Notes under the pieces: model-generated
What the model was told of the DNA's origin: nothing
The model's input: the letters and a program-made list of their open reading frames with translations, nothing else
Databases searched by the model: none
NCBI GenBank assembly: GCA_025937115.1
Contig: JAICSB010000047.1
Location: 1 to 12,621, forward strand
DNA length: 12,621 bases
Direction of reading: 5' to 3'
Origin: Pseudonocardiaceae bacterium
Lineage (GTDB): Bacteria > Actinomycetota > Actinomycetes > Mycobacteriales > Pseudonocardiaceae
Made by a program: the position numbers and the translations under genes
Part shown: positions 6,505-12,621 of the stretch, piece by piece
Position numbering within the stretch: position 1 is the stretch's first letter
Layout: each line of letters opens with the position of its first letter

Positions 6505-8181
6505 GTGAACCCGTCCACCGCGCTGGCCACGGTGCTGGTCGACGAGTTGGTGCGGTGCGGGGTGCGCCACGCCGTGCTCTGTCCCGGGTCGCGCAACGCG
6601 CCGCTGTCATTCGCCCTGCACGCGGCCGAGCAGGCCGGCCGGCTGACCCTGCATGTCCGGATCGACGAGCGTTCTGCAGCGTTCCTGGCACTGGGCCTGG
6701 CGCTGCGTTCCGCGTTGCCAGTGCCGGTGGTGTGCACGTCGGGGACGGCGGCGGCGAATCTGCACCCGGCGGTGCTGGAGGCCCACCACGCCGGGATCCC
6801 GTTGCTGGCGGTCACCGCTGACCGCCCAGCCGAGCTGGTCGGTACTGGGGCGAACCAGACGGTGCACCAAGCGGGTCTGTTCGGCGCAGCGGTGCGCGCG
6901 GCGCCGTCTCTGGCGGCACCGTCGGACTGTGCGCAGCACGCTCAGTGGCGGTCCGCGGTGGACCGGGCGGTCGCGGCCGCACGGGGTGCCCTGGGTGGCG
7001 GACCGGGGCCGGTGCATCTCAACGTGCCGTTCCGCGAGCCGCTGGTGCCCCCGCCGAGTCCGGACGGTTCTGGGCCGGAGCTGTTGGCGGCTCTCAAAGG
7101 CCGGTCAACCAGCGCGCCCTGGACCGCGGTGTCGACCGGTTCACCGCTGCGCGTCGAGGTGGAGCTGGACTTCAGTCGGCGCACGCTGGTGATCGCCGGT
7201 CACGGCGCGCCACCGGCGCCACCAGGGCTACCGCTGGTAGCCGAGCCCACCGCGCCCGATTGGTCGGACGCGCTGGTAGCCGGGCCGTGGCTGCTGGGCT
7301 CACCCGTGGTCGATCAGTTGCGACCCGAGCAGGTGCTGGTACTTGGTCGCCCCACTCTGCACCGGTCAGTGCAGCGGCTGCTCGCTGACCCGGCGGTGGC
7401 GGTCACCGTCCTCACCGACCGTCCGGAGTGGACGGATATCGCGGCCACCGCGGTCGCGGTGGGCACCGCACTGCGCTGCGTCGGATCCCCCGATCCGGAG
7501 TGGCTGCGCGGCTGGCAGCAGGCGGATACCCGTGCCGCTGATGCGGTGAGCGCCACCTTGGGGCGCCACCCACAGACCACCGGCCTCGGGGTAGCTCGGC
7601 TGCTGGTTGCCGCGCTGCCGGCCGGGGCGCTGCTGCTGCTCGGCTCGTCGAACCCGATCCGGGACGTCTCGCTGACCGCCCGGCCGCGGCGGGGTCTGAC
7701 CGTGCTGGCCAACCGGGGCGTCGCCGGCATCGATGGGACGATCTCCACCGCGACCGGCGCGGCGCTGGTGCGTGGCGGACCGGCCTACGCTCTGGTCGGC
7801 GACCTGACGTTCCTGCACGACTCGAACGGGCTGTTGGCCGCGCCGGACGAGCACCGTCCGGATCTGACCGTGGTGGTCGCCAACGATGATGGGGGCGGCA
7901 TCTTTGCGCTCCTGGAACAGGGTGCTCCGGAGTATGCCGACGCTTTCGAACGCGTCTTCGGCACCCCGCACGGCACCGATCTGGCGGCGCTGTGCGCGGC
8001 GCACCACGTGCCGCACGTTCGGGCGTCGGCCAGTGAGCTGGCGGAGCTGGCGGTAGCCCCCGGCCGGGGCCTGCGGGTTGTGGAGGTGCCCACGGAGCGG
8101 TCCGGGCTGCGTGCGCTGCACGATCAGATCCGGACCGCGGTGGCGACGTCGGTCGGTCCTTTTGTCGGTGACAGCGCCTAA
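6505..8181 (+). CDS. menD: SEPHCHC synthase (thiamine-diphosphate dependent), menaquinone pathway
   Basis: Joins 2-oxoglutarate (as a succinic semialdehyde carbanion) to isochorismate, giving 2-succinyl-5-enolpyruvyl-6-hydroxy-3-cyclohexene-1-carboxylate. The 558-residue length fits the family. The N-terminal pyrimidine-binding domain shows LCPGSRNAPLSFALH (25-39) and RIDERSA with Glu55, the residue that activates the cofactor. CTSGTAAANLHPAV follows at 77-90. The C-terminal domain has the diphosphate/Mg2+ motif GDLTFLHD (432-439) ... NDDGG (460-464). The start is GTG at 6505 (VNPSTALATVLVDELV), which matches family N-termini; no clear Shine-Dalgarno precedes it. Divergent from menB across the inverted-repeat element, and followed after 22 bases by the M1 peptidase gene, so the two are likely co-transcribed. 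Confidence 0.96.
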   Translation: MNPSTALATVLVDELVRCGVRHAVLCPGSRNAPLSFALHAAEQAGRLTLHVRIDERSAAFLALGLALRSALPVPVVCTSGTAAANLHPAVLEAHHAGIPLLAVTADRPAELVGTGANQTVHQAGLFGAAVRAAPSLAAPSDCAQHAQWRSAVDRAVAAARGALGGGPGPVHLNVPFREPLVPPPSPDGSGPELLAALKGRSTSAPWTAVSTGSPLRVEVELDFSRRTLVIAGHGAPPAPPGLPLVAEPTAPDWSDALVAGPWLLGSPVVDQLRPEQVLVLGRPTLHRSVQRLLADPAVAVTVLTDRPEWTDIAATAVAVGTALRCVGSPDPEWLRGWQQADTRAADAVSATLGRHPQTTGLGVARLLVAALPAGALLLLGSSNPIRDVSLTARPRRGLTVLANRGVAGIDGTISTATGAALVRGGPAYALVGDLTFLHDSNGLLAAPDEHRPDLTVVVANDDGGGIFALLEQGAPEYADAFERVFGTPHGTDLAALCAAHHVPHVRASASELAELAVAPGRGLRVVEVPTERSGLRALHDQIRTAVATSVGPFVGDSA

Positions 8182-8203
8182 GGTCAGTGCCGGGGAGGTA
8201 ACC

Positions 8204-9679
8204 ATGCGCAAGCGAACTGGATTGGTGATCGGGTCGGTACTGGCGCTGGTGCTGGTCGCGTTGGCAATCCCGTGGCGGGCCACGAAGCCCGCTCCGGCGA
8301 CGCCCCCGCGGCCGCCTTCAGCTACGTCGGTGGCGACTGCGCCGCCGGTGGTCGGTGCCGACGGCATCGGGGACCCGTACTTTCCGCGCGCCGGCAACGG
8401 TGGCTACGACGTCACCGCATACGACATCGCAGTTCGCTACGACCCGCCGACTGACCGGCTCGAGGGCCACACCACCATCACCGCCGCGGCCACCGAAAGC
8501 CTGTCCCGATTCAACCTGGACCTCAGGTTGCCCGCGTCGGCTGTCACGGTGAATGACCAGCCGGCCACGATCCATCAGGACGGCGGTGAGCTGCAGGTCA
8601 CCCCGGCTGTACCCGTGCCGTCCGGAGCGCAGATGACGGTGCGGGTGGCCTACGCCGGGGTGCCGTCGAGCGTCTCCGGCGGACCTGGGGTGCACTCGCC
8701 GTGGGTGCGCACCCCCGACGGCGCCGTCGCCGTGGGCGAACCTGATATCGCCGCCTGGTGGTATCCCTCCAACGACCACCCGTCGGACAAGGCGACTTTC
8801 ACGATCACCGCCGTCGTGCCCGCCGGCCTGCAGGTGATCTCCAACGGCGCCCTGCTCGGTGGGCCGGAGGCGGTGGGGCCGGGCCTACAGCAGTGGCGCT
8901 GGCAGGAGACCGAGCCGATGGCCACCTACCTGGCTTTCGTCGCGATCGGCAGCTACGACATCGTGCGCCGGGACACTCGCTTCGGTCTGTACCTGGCCGC
9001 CTACGATCGGGCCCTCGATCCGGCGATCGCGGATGCGGCACGTGCCTCGGTGGAACAGACGCCGCAGATCATCGAGTTCCTGTCCGGGATCTTCGGCCCG
9101 TACCCATTCCGCCAGCTCGGCGGGGTGGTCCCGGACGCCAGCCTTGGTTTCGCGCTGGAGGACCAGACCCGTCCGGTATACGCGCCGACGTTCTTCGATG
9201 ACGGCCAGAACGTCACAGTGGTGGTGCACGAGCTGGCCCACCAGTGGTTCGGGGACAGCGTCTCGGTCAGCCACTGGAGCGACATCTGGCTCAACGAGGG
9301 TTTCGCCACCTACGCTGAGTGGCTGTACTCCGAACGCAACGGCGGCCCCACCGCGGCCCAAACGGCAGCGCAGAACTACGCCCGTCATCCCGCCGGGGAC
9401 GACTTCTGGCGAACTCCACCGGGAGCTCCCGGTGCGGACTCGGTGTTCAACAACGCGGTGTATGTGCGCGGCGGGATGGCGCTGCAGGCGATCCGAGCCG
9501 CCCTGGGCGACCAGAACTTCTTCGCCGCTGTGCGCGCCTGGGCCACCGAGCGAGCCGGTGGCAACGGTTCGGTGCAGGACTTCTTGGCCCTGGTCAAGCA
9601 CGTCTCCGGCAAGAACGTCGATACCGTCGCGCAGACTTGGTTGGTTAGCCAGGGGCGCCCAGCGGCGCCGCCGGGATAA
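8204..9679 (+). CDS. M1-family zinc aminopeptidase, secreted or membrane-anchored
   Basis: The 491-residue product starts with a positively charged end and one hydrophobic segment (about 6-23), then a Pro/Ala/Thr-rich linker (27-50). This indicates Sec export, by signal peptide or single anchor; there is no lipobox cysteine. The catalytic part has HELAH (342-346) with the third zinc ligand Glu365 in NEGFA (364-368) and the proton-donor tyrosine expected at Tyr420 in VYVRGGMAL. The substrate-binding GAMEN motif is replaced by LGFALEDQTRP (314-323 region). The long C-terminal helical domain of PepN is missing, giving the short form. GGGGAGGT a few bases before the ATG at 8204 fixes the start; a longer in-frame opening from 8078 overlaps menD and is rejected. 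It lies 22 bases after menD. No known role in menaquinone synthesis, so the pairing is probably positional. Substrate unknown. Confidence 0.93.
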   Translation: MRKRTGLVIGSVLALVLVALAIPWRATKPAPATPPRPPSATSVATAPPVVGADGIGDPYFPRAGNGGYDVTAYDIAVRYDPPTDRLEGHTTITAAATESLSRFNLDLRLPASAVTVNDQPATIHQDGGELQVTPAVPVPSGAQMTVRVAYAGVPSSVSGGPGVHSPWVRTPDGAVAVGEPDIAAWWYPSNDHPSDKATFTITAVVPAGLQVISNGALLGGPEAVGPGLQQWRWQETEPMATYLAFVAIGSYDIVRRDTRFGLYLAAYDRALDPAIADAARASVEQTPQIIEFLSGIFGPYPFRQLGGVVPDASLGFALEDQTRPVYAPTFFDDGQNVTVVVHELAHQWFGDSVSVSHWSDIWLNEGFATYAEWLYSERNGGPTAAQTAAQNYARHPAGDDFWRTPPGAPGADSVFNNAVYVRGGMALQAIRAALGDQNFFAAVRAWATERAGGNGSVQDFLALVKHVSGKNVDTVAQTWLVSQGRPAAPPG

Positions 9680-9684
9680 CCAGC

Positions 9685-9745
9685 CTCGTGAGTGGGATGC
9701 AGTGCAATAACACCGCAGTGCCAGAAACACAGTCGCACTCACGAC
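9685..9745. repeat. inverted-repeat element, copy 2 (peptidase-menF convergent gap), probable two-way terminator
   Basis: Arms TCGTGAGTG (9686-9694) and CACTCACGA (9736-9744) are complementary over 9 bases. The first 29 bases match copy 1 at 24 positions, and TCGCACTCACGA is shared at the other end. The interior is longer than in copy 1 and contains GCAGTGC twice (9699-9705 and 9715-9721). It begins 5 bases after the peptidase stop, and the menF stop codon (9739-9741, read leftwards) lies inside its right arm, so it is well placed to terminate transcription from both sides. Confidence 0.82.
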
Positions 9746-10977
9746 CCCTCCAGGGCGTCGCGGATTGGGACCAGCTTGGCGGCGGCTTCGGCGACCTCGG
9801 AGTCGGGATCGGAGCCCGCGACGATTCCGCAGCCGGCGAACAACCGAGCGAACCGACCGATGACCTGGGCGCAGCGCAGCGCGATACCCAGCTCGCCGTC
9901 ACCCGCGGCATCCACCCAGCCGACCGGACCCGCGTAGCGTCCGCGGTCCATCGCCTCCAGCTCACCGATCGCGTTGACCGCGGCCAGGGTGGGACTGCCG
10001 CCCACGGCGGCGGTGGGATGCACAGCGTCGGCCAGGGTGAGCAGCGGCGGCCCCAGGGGGTGCAGTACTCCGCGTACCTCGGTGGCCAGGTGCAGCACGT
10101 TGTGCAGTTCCAGCACGCTGGGCGTGGGGGGAACGACCAGTTCGGTGCAGAACGGCTGTAGTGCCTGGGCCAGTGAGTCGACCGCGTAGCGGTGTTCATC
10201 GTGGTCTTTGGCCGAGGCGAGTAACTCGACGGCCAGCGCCCGGGCGTTGGCGCCGTCATGCGGCCAGGTGGTTCCGGCCAACACCCTTGAGAGCACCTCG
10301 GTGCCGCGCCGGCGCAGCAGCAACTCGGGGGTCGCGCCGACCAAGTGGTCCACCGCGAACGTCCAGCACGACGGGTACCGGGCCGCCAACCCGTGAAGCA
10401 GGAACCGGGGATCCAGCGGCTCGTCAGCGACCGCCAGCAAGTCGTGCGCGAGGACCACCTTCGCCGGTGCCGCGCCGTCACGCATCCGCGATACCGCGCG
10501 CGCCACCGCATCGCGCCATGCGGTCACCGGTAGCTCACCGTCGAAGTACCGCAGGCCACGGGGGCGGCTCACCGGCACCACCGGACCGGTCGCGCGGCCG
10601 GTCTCGAACTCGGTGACCCAGGTCTGCTCGCCGCGCCGGCCGACCACCACTCGCGGCACCACCAGTACCGAGCTGCCCGGGGATTCGTCGAAGGCGAGGC
10701 TGGCGAAGGCAACCGGGCCACTGCCCGGAAGACCGACCTCGTCACGGGTGTCGAGCTGGGTGCAGAACGACGCCCACCAGTCCTGGGCCCGGGCGAAGCG
10801 GTGCGGTCCTTCGGTGCACACTCGGGCCACTTCCCCCCAGGCCACCAGCCCCTCACCGGCACGGATCCAGGACAGCGCCCCGCGAGGGGAGGGCAACATG
10901 TCGAGCAGATCGGTACCGCTGCCCGGCACCAGACGCGAGCGCACGACCAGCCGGTCGGTCAGCGGGGCGGTGGTCAC
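9739..10977 (-). CDS. menF: isochorismate synthase (MenF/EntC family)
   Basis: Converts chorismate to isochorismate, the first committed step towards menaquinone and also a source of siderophore precursors. The 412-residue chorismate-binding fold shows Lys173 in AKVVLAHD (the water-activating lysine expected there), HLVGATPELLLRR (211-223), LAGTTWP, KDHDEHRYAVDSLAQ (257-271) with a probable general-acid Glu261, HPTAAVGGSP (320-329), AGPVGWVDAAGDGELGIALR (349-368) and the metal-binding GSDPDSE (388-394). The start is GTG at 10977; TACGCT ends 6 bases upstream, which fits a leaderless transcript. The gene converges on the M1 peptidase and is divergent from the DUF3592 gene by 80 bases. Position among men genes and absence of siderophore genes favour the menaquinone role; a salicylate or siderophore role cannot be excluded. 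Confidence 0.93.
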   Translation of the reverse strand: MTTAPLTDRLVVRSRLVPGSGTDLLDMLPSPRGALSWIRAGEGLVAWGEVARVCTEGPHRFARAQDWWASFCTQLDTRDEVGLPGSGPVAFASLAFDESPGSSVLVVPRVVVGRRGEQTWVTEFETGRATGPVVPVSRPRGLRYFDGELPVTAWRDAVARAVSRMRDGAAPAKVVLAHDLLAVADEPLDPRFLLHGLAARYPSCWTFAVDHLVGATPELLLRRRGTEVLSRVLAGTTWPHDGANARALAVELLASAKDHDEHRYAVDSLAQALQPFCTELVVPPTPSVLELHNVLHLATEVRGVLHPLGPPLLTLADAVHPTAAVGGSPTLAAVNAIGELEAMDRGRYAGPVGWVDAAGDGELGIALRCAQVIGRFARLFAGCGIVAGSDPDSEVAEAAAKLVPIRDALEGS

Positions 10978-10983
10978 GTCTCC

Positions 10984-10989
10984 AGCGTA
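10984..10989 (-). promoter_or_regulatory. -10 box of a probable leaderless menF promoter
   Basis: TACGCT on the minus strand ends 6 bases before the GTG of menF, so the transcript would begin at or next to the start codon. GGAG lies between them but too close to the GTG for a normal ribosome binding site. Confidence 0.45.
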
Positions 10990-11044
10990 TTAGGGCCAGC
11001 CGCCGGAGGCGTGTTGCGCGTCGATCTACCGTTGTGATGGCCGC

Positions 11045-11050
11045 TAAGCT
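11045..11050 (+). promoter_or_regulatory. -10 box of a probable leaderless promoter for the DUF3592 gene
   Basis: TAAGCT ends 7 bases before ATG 11058, the spacing expected when transcription starts at the A of the ATG. No Shine-Dalgarno precedes this ATG. The -35 region is not recognisable. Confidence 0.45.
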
Positions 11051-11057
11051 GCCGGCG

Positions 11058-11525
11058 ATGACCGCTCTGGTTACCGGGCCCGTTACCGGGTCCCCACGGC
11101 AGACCCGCTACCGCCGGCGATGGCCGGCGTGGTGGATGCTGCCCGCAGCAGCGGCCTTACTGACCGGGCTCATCACGCTGGCGCTGGCAGGCGCGGCGCT
11201 CGATGACGCGGCCATCGATGCCCGCACCGGGCACGCCACCGCCCAGGTGCTTGCGGTGACGTCGATCCGGACTCTGGTGCAGTTCACCACGCCCGACGGC
11301 AAGATCTACCGCCCGGACGCGGGGCTGGCGTACCCGTCCGGATTGCAGGTGGGGCAGCTGGTCCGGGTGGAATATGACAGCTCCGACCCAACGGGGAACT
11401 TGCGGGTTGCTGGGCGCACCTGGGTGCAGGGGGTGGCTCCGGCATTGATCATCCTGATGGTGTTGTGGGTGCTGGTAGTGCCGGCCAGCTGGTGGTTGCG
11501 TCGCCGCCAGGCTCGCGCTGCATAG
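11058..11525 (+). CDS. DUF3592-like protein with two membrane helices
   Basis: The 155-residue product has a basic N-terminus (RQTRYRRRW), a membrane helix at about 27-47, and an outside-facing beta-rich segment. That segment contains ATAQVLAVTSIRTLVQFTTPDGKIYRP and LQVGQLVRVEYDSSDPTGNLRVAG, the pattern of DUF3592 domains. A second helix at about 124-146 ends in a basic RRRQARAA tail. DUF3592 genes recur beside menaquinone and respiratory genes in actinomycetes (from memory), but no biochemical role is known to me. Start choice: ATG 11058 fits the leaderless -10 box; GTG 11034 and ATG 11037 are in frame and would add seven or eight residues. It is followed by menG 39 bases on. Residues 5-12 are encoded by a 12-base tandem duplication. 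Confidence 0.82.
   Translation: MTALVTGPVTGSPRQTRYRRRWPAWWMLPAAAALLTGLITLALAGAALDDAAIDARTGHATAQVLAVTSIRTLVQFTTPDGKIYRPDAGLAYPSGLQVGQLVRVEYDSSDPTGNLRVAGRTWVQGVAPALIILMVLWVLVVPASWWLRRRQARAA
11070..11093 (+). repeat. 12-base tandem duplication in the DUF3592 coding region
   Basis: GTTACCGGGCCC (11070-11081) is followed directly by GTTACCGGGTCC (11082-11093), 11 of 12 bases identical, encoding VTGP-VTGS in the cytoplasmic N-terminus. Being a multiple of three it preserves the frame. Confidence 0.8.
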
Positions 11526-11528
11526 TGT
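11523..11528 (+). promoter_or_regulatory. possible -10 box for menG
   Basis: TAGTGT overlaps the stop codon of the DUF3592 gene and would start transcription near 11535, giving a leader of about 30 bases that contains the AAGGG ribosome binding site of menG. No clear -35. menG may also be transcribed through from the DUF3592 gene. Confidence 0.3.
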
Positions 11529-11564
11529 TGGCATCCCTACTACCAACCGAAGGGTGGGCGCGCT

Positions 11565-12260
11565 GTGCCGAGAGCAGGGCTGGACAAGGATCCTCGCGAT
11601 GTCGCGGCGATGTTCGATGGGGTGGCGCGCCGCTATGACCTGACCAACACGGTGCTGTCGTTCGGCCAGGACCGGTGGTGGCGAAGGTGTACCCGCGTCG
11701 ACGTCGCCGCCGGACCGGGCGAACGGGTGCTCGATCTTGCCGCGGGTACCGCGGTCTCCACCGTAGAGCTGGCTCGCGCCGGTGCGTGGTGCGTGGCCGC
11801 GGACTTCTCGTTGGGAATGCTGCGCGCGGGCCTACACCGCAAGGTGCCGCTAGTCGGAGCCGACGCGTTGGCGTTGCCATTCGGCGACGGGGTGTTCGAC
11901 GCGGTCACGATCTCCTTCGGCCTGCGCAACGTGGCGGACCCCGGCGCCGCGCTGGCTGAGCTGGTCCGGGTTACCCGGCCCGGCGGGCGGCTGGTGATCT
12001 GTGAGTTCTCCACTCCCACCTGGCGGCCGTTTCGCACCGTGTACCTGGAGTACCTGATGCGCGCGCTGCCGGAGGTCGCCCGGCGGGTGAGCAGTAACCC
12101 GGAGGCTTACGTCTACCTCGCCGAGTCCATCCGCGCCTGGCCCGATCAGGGCGCGCTAGCGCAGCGAGTGGCTGCCGCAGGCTGGACCGACGTCGGGTGG
12201 CGCAACCTCACCGGAGGCATCGTCGCGCTGCACCGGGCCGTCAAGCCCGCCGCCAGCTAG
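11565..12260 (+). CDS. menG: demethylmenaquinone methyltransferase (UbiE/MenG family)
   Basis: Transfers a methyl group from S-adenosylmethionine to C-2 of demethylmenaquinone, the last step to menaquinone, at the cytoplasmic membrane face. The 231-residue protein has the UbiE N-terminal signature [25 protein letters not shown] (in 12-36), SAM motif I VLDLAAGT (55-62), acidic ribose-binding Asp80 (AADFS), ADALALPF (99-106), [13 protein letters not shown] (111-123) and [19 protein letters not shown] (133-151), followed by the family's [22 protein letters not shown]. The start is GTG at 11565; GAAGGGTGGG lies 8-14 bases upstream. It follows the DUF3592 gene by 39 bases. In many relatives a geranylgeranyl reductase gene and nuo genes come next; here the sequence changes character instead. 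Confidence 0.95.
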   Translation: MPRAGLDKDPRDVAAMFDGVARRYDLTNTVLSFGQDRWWRRCTRVDVAAGPGERVLDLAAGTAVSTVELARAGAWCVAADFSLGMLRAGLHRKVPLVGADALALPFGDGVFDAVTISFGLRNVADPGAALAELVRVTRPGGRLVICEFSTPTWRPFRTVYLEYLMRALPEVARRVSSNPEAYVYLAESIRAWPDQGALAQRVAAAGWTDVGWRNLTGGIVALHRAVKPAAS

Positions 12261-12372
12261 AAACTGCACCGGAAGCAGAAAAGGACGCGTCGTAACACTC
12301 TGCCAGGCCTGAGCGACTCATTGGTGAGCCGGTGGAGTTCACGCGAGGTTACTGCTCCTGTGGGGGGAAAAT

Positions 12373-12519
12373 ATGGGTCGAAGTTTCGATAGCACCGCCA
12401 CCGCTCGTAGGTGGACTCTGGCCGAGAAGCTTCTCGCGATTCTTACGGCTCTTCTTGCGCTGGGATCAGCGGCCCTTGGCGGCTCCTCGCTGTATCAAGT
12501 GGGTTTGGCGATCAAGTGA
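12373..12519 (+). CDS. 48-aa single-helix membrane protein, unknown, atypical codon use
   Basis: The ATG at 12373 is preceded by the purine-rich GGGGGG (12362-12367), a strong ribosome binding site. The product begins MGRSFDSTATARRWTLAEK, has one membrane helix (about 20-38, LLAILTALLALGSAALGG) and ends SSLYQVGLAIK before TGA. Only about 60% of third codon positions are G or C (many CTT, GCT, ATT, TCA), clearly lower than in menG and its neighbours, suggesting acquired DNA. The charged Arg-Arg-Trp before the helix suggests N-in orientation. It may be a complete tiny membrane protein or the truncated start of a longer one. I recognise no family. It is too short for usual gene-length cut-offs. 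Confidence 0.55.
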   Translation: MGRSFDSTATARRWTLAEKLLAILTALLALGSAALGGSSLYQVGLAIK

Positions 12520-12531
12520 TGATCAAATGGT
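12510..12531 (+). repeat. imperfect 11-base tandem repeat at the end of the small membrane-protein gene
   Basis: GATCAAGTGAT (12510-12520) is followed directly by GATCAAATGGT (12521-12531), 9 of 11 bases identical. The first unit includes the TGA stop of the 48-aa ORF. The remaining 90 bases to the window edge hold no gene I can support. Confidence 0.55.
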
Positions 12532-12621
12532 GTGGTCCCGGCGTGGCGGGTTGACGAGGGGGTGATGGTTTCGTTGGCTGCGTGACTGTCCGTGATAGTC
12601 GTGTAGCAGGGGGTCGCTGGA

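Noticed and set aside
8078..8203. Longer form of the peptidase beginning inside menD
   Set aside because: The signal-peptide-like start at 8204 has a strong Shine-Dalgarno directly upstream; the extension is menD in another frame.
7366..8397. 343-codon open frame on the minus strand
   Set aside because: It lies opposite menD and the start of the peptidase gene, is rich in Arg/Gly/Gln with no family signature, and is a shadow typical of high-GC coding DNA.
8885..9742. 285-codon minus-strand frame and the 283-codon plus frame at 8859-9710
   Set aside because: Both overlap the M1 peptidase gene, whose zinc motif and codon bias settle the frame.
12523..12621. Partial minus-strand frame entering from the right edge (32 codons)
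   Set aside because: It could be the end of a transposase or other gene, but codon bias is weak and no motif is visible.
1..12621. tRNA, rRNA, CRISPR arrays or complete insertion sequences
   Set aside because: No cloverleaf, no regularly spaced repeats and no transposase frame could be found by reading.

Overview
The window is high-GC DNA with strong G/C bias at third codon positions, frequent GTG starts and very short intergenic gaps. Gene content (actinobacterial GAF-ANTAR regulator, DUF397 protein, DUF3592 membrane protein, actinobacterial-type MenB/MenD/MenG) points to an actinomycete, most likely of the Pseudonocardiaceae or a close relative. That placement is inference from protein character, not from a marker gene.

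Left part (1-4867), a stress-type accessory region. On the minus strand lie a shortened ribosome-hibernation factor (HPF/RaiA family) and, coupled to it by an ATGA overlap, the first 18 codons of a small membrane protein that leaves the window. A 440-base stretch with GC-rich hairpins follows. Next is a GAF-ANTAR RNA-binding regulator (minus), divergent from an MgtA-type P-type ATPase (plus). The ATPase is a pseudogene: an in-frame deletion just before the DKTGT phosphorylation motif and two frameshifts split it into three reading frames. A small cysteine/histidine-rich protein closes this part.

Middle and right part (4984-12260), a menaquinone (vitamin K2) cluster. menB (minus) is followed by two small decayed-looking genes, the second carrying a DUF397 domain cut short at its C-terminus. 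menB is divergent from menD, which is followed after 22 bases by a secreted or membrane-anchored M1-family aminopeptidase. menF (isochorismate synthase, minus) converges on the peptidase. Then come a DUF3592 two-helix membrane protein and menG (UbiE-type methyltransferase), both plus strand. Together MenF (chorismate to isochorismate), MenD (isochorismate to SEPHCHC), MenB (OSB-CoA to DHNA-CoA) and MenG (final C-methylation) cover four steps; menH, menC, menE and menA are not in the window.

Right edge (12261-12621). Downstream of menG is an overlooked 48-codon ORF with a strong ribosome binding site, one predicted membrane helix and codon use unlike its neighbours, suggesting a junction with acquired DNA.

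Non-coding signals. Two copies of one inverted-repeat element (arms CTCGTGAGTG / CACTCACGA) occupy the menB-menD divergent gap and the convergent peptidase-menF gap. A perfect 14-base palindrome between menB and the first copy carries a possible -10 box on each strand. Three genes (menB, menF, the DUF3592 gene) have a TAnnnT box 5-7 bases before the start codon, as expected for leaderless transcripts. I found no tRNA, rRNA, CRISPR array or complete insertion sequence.
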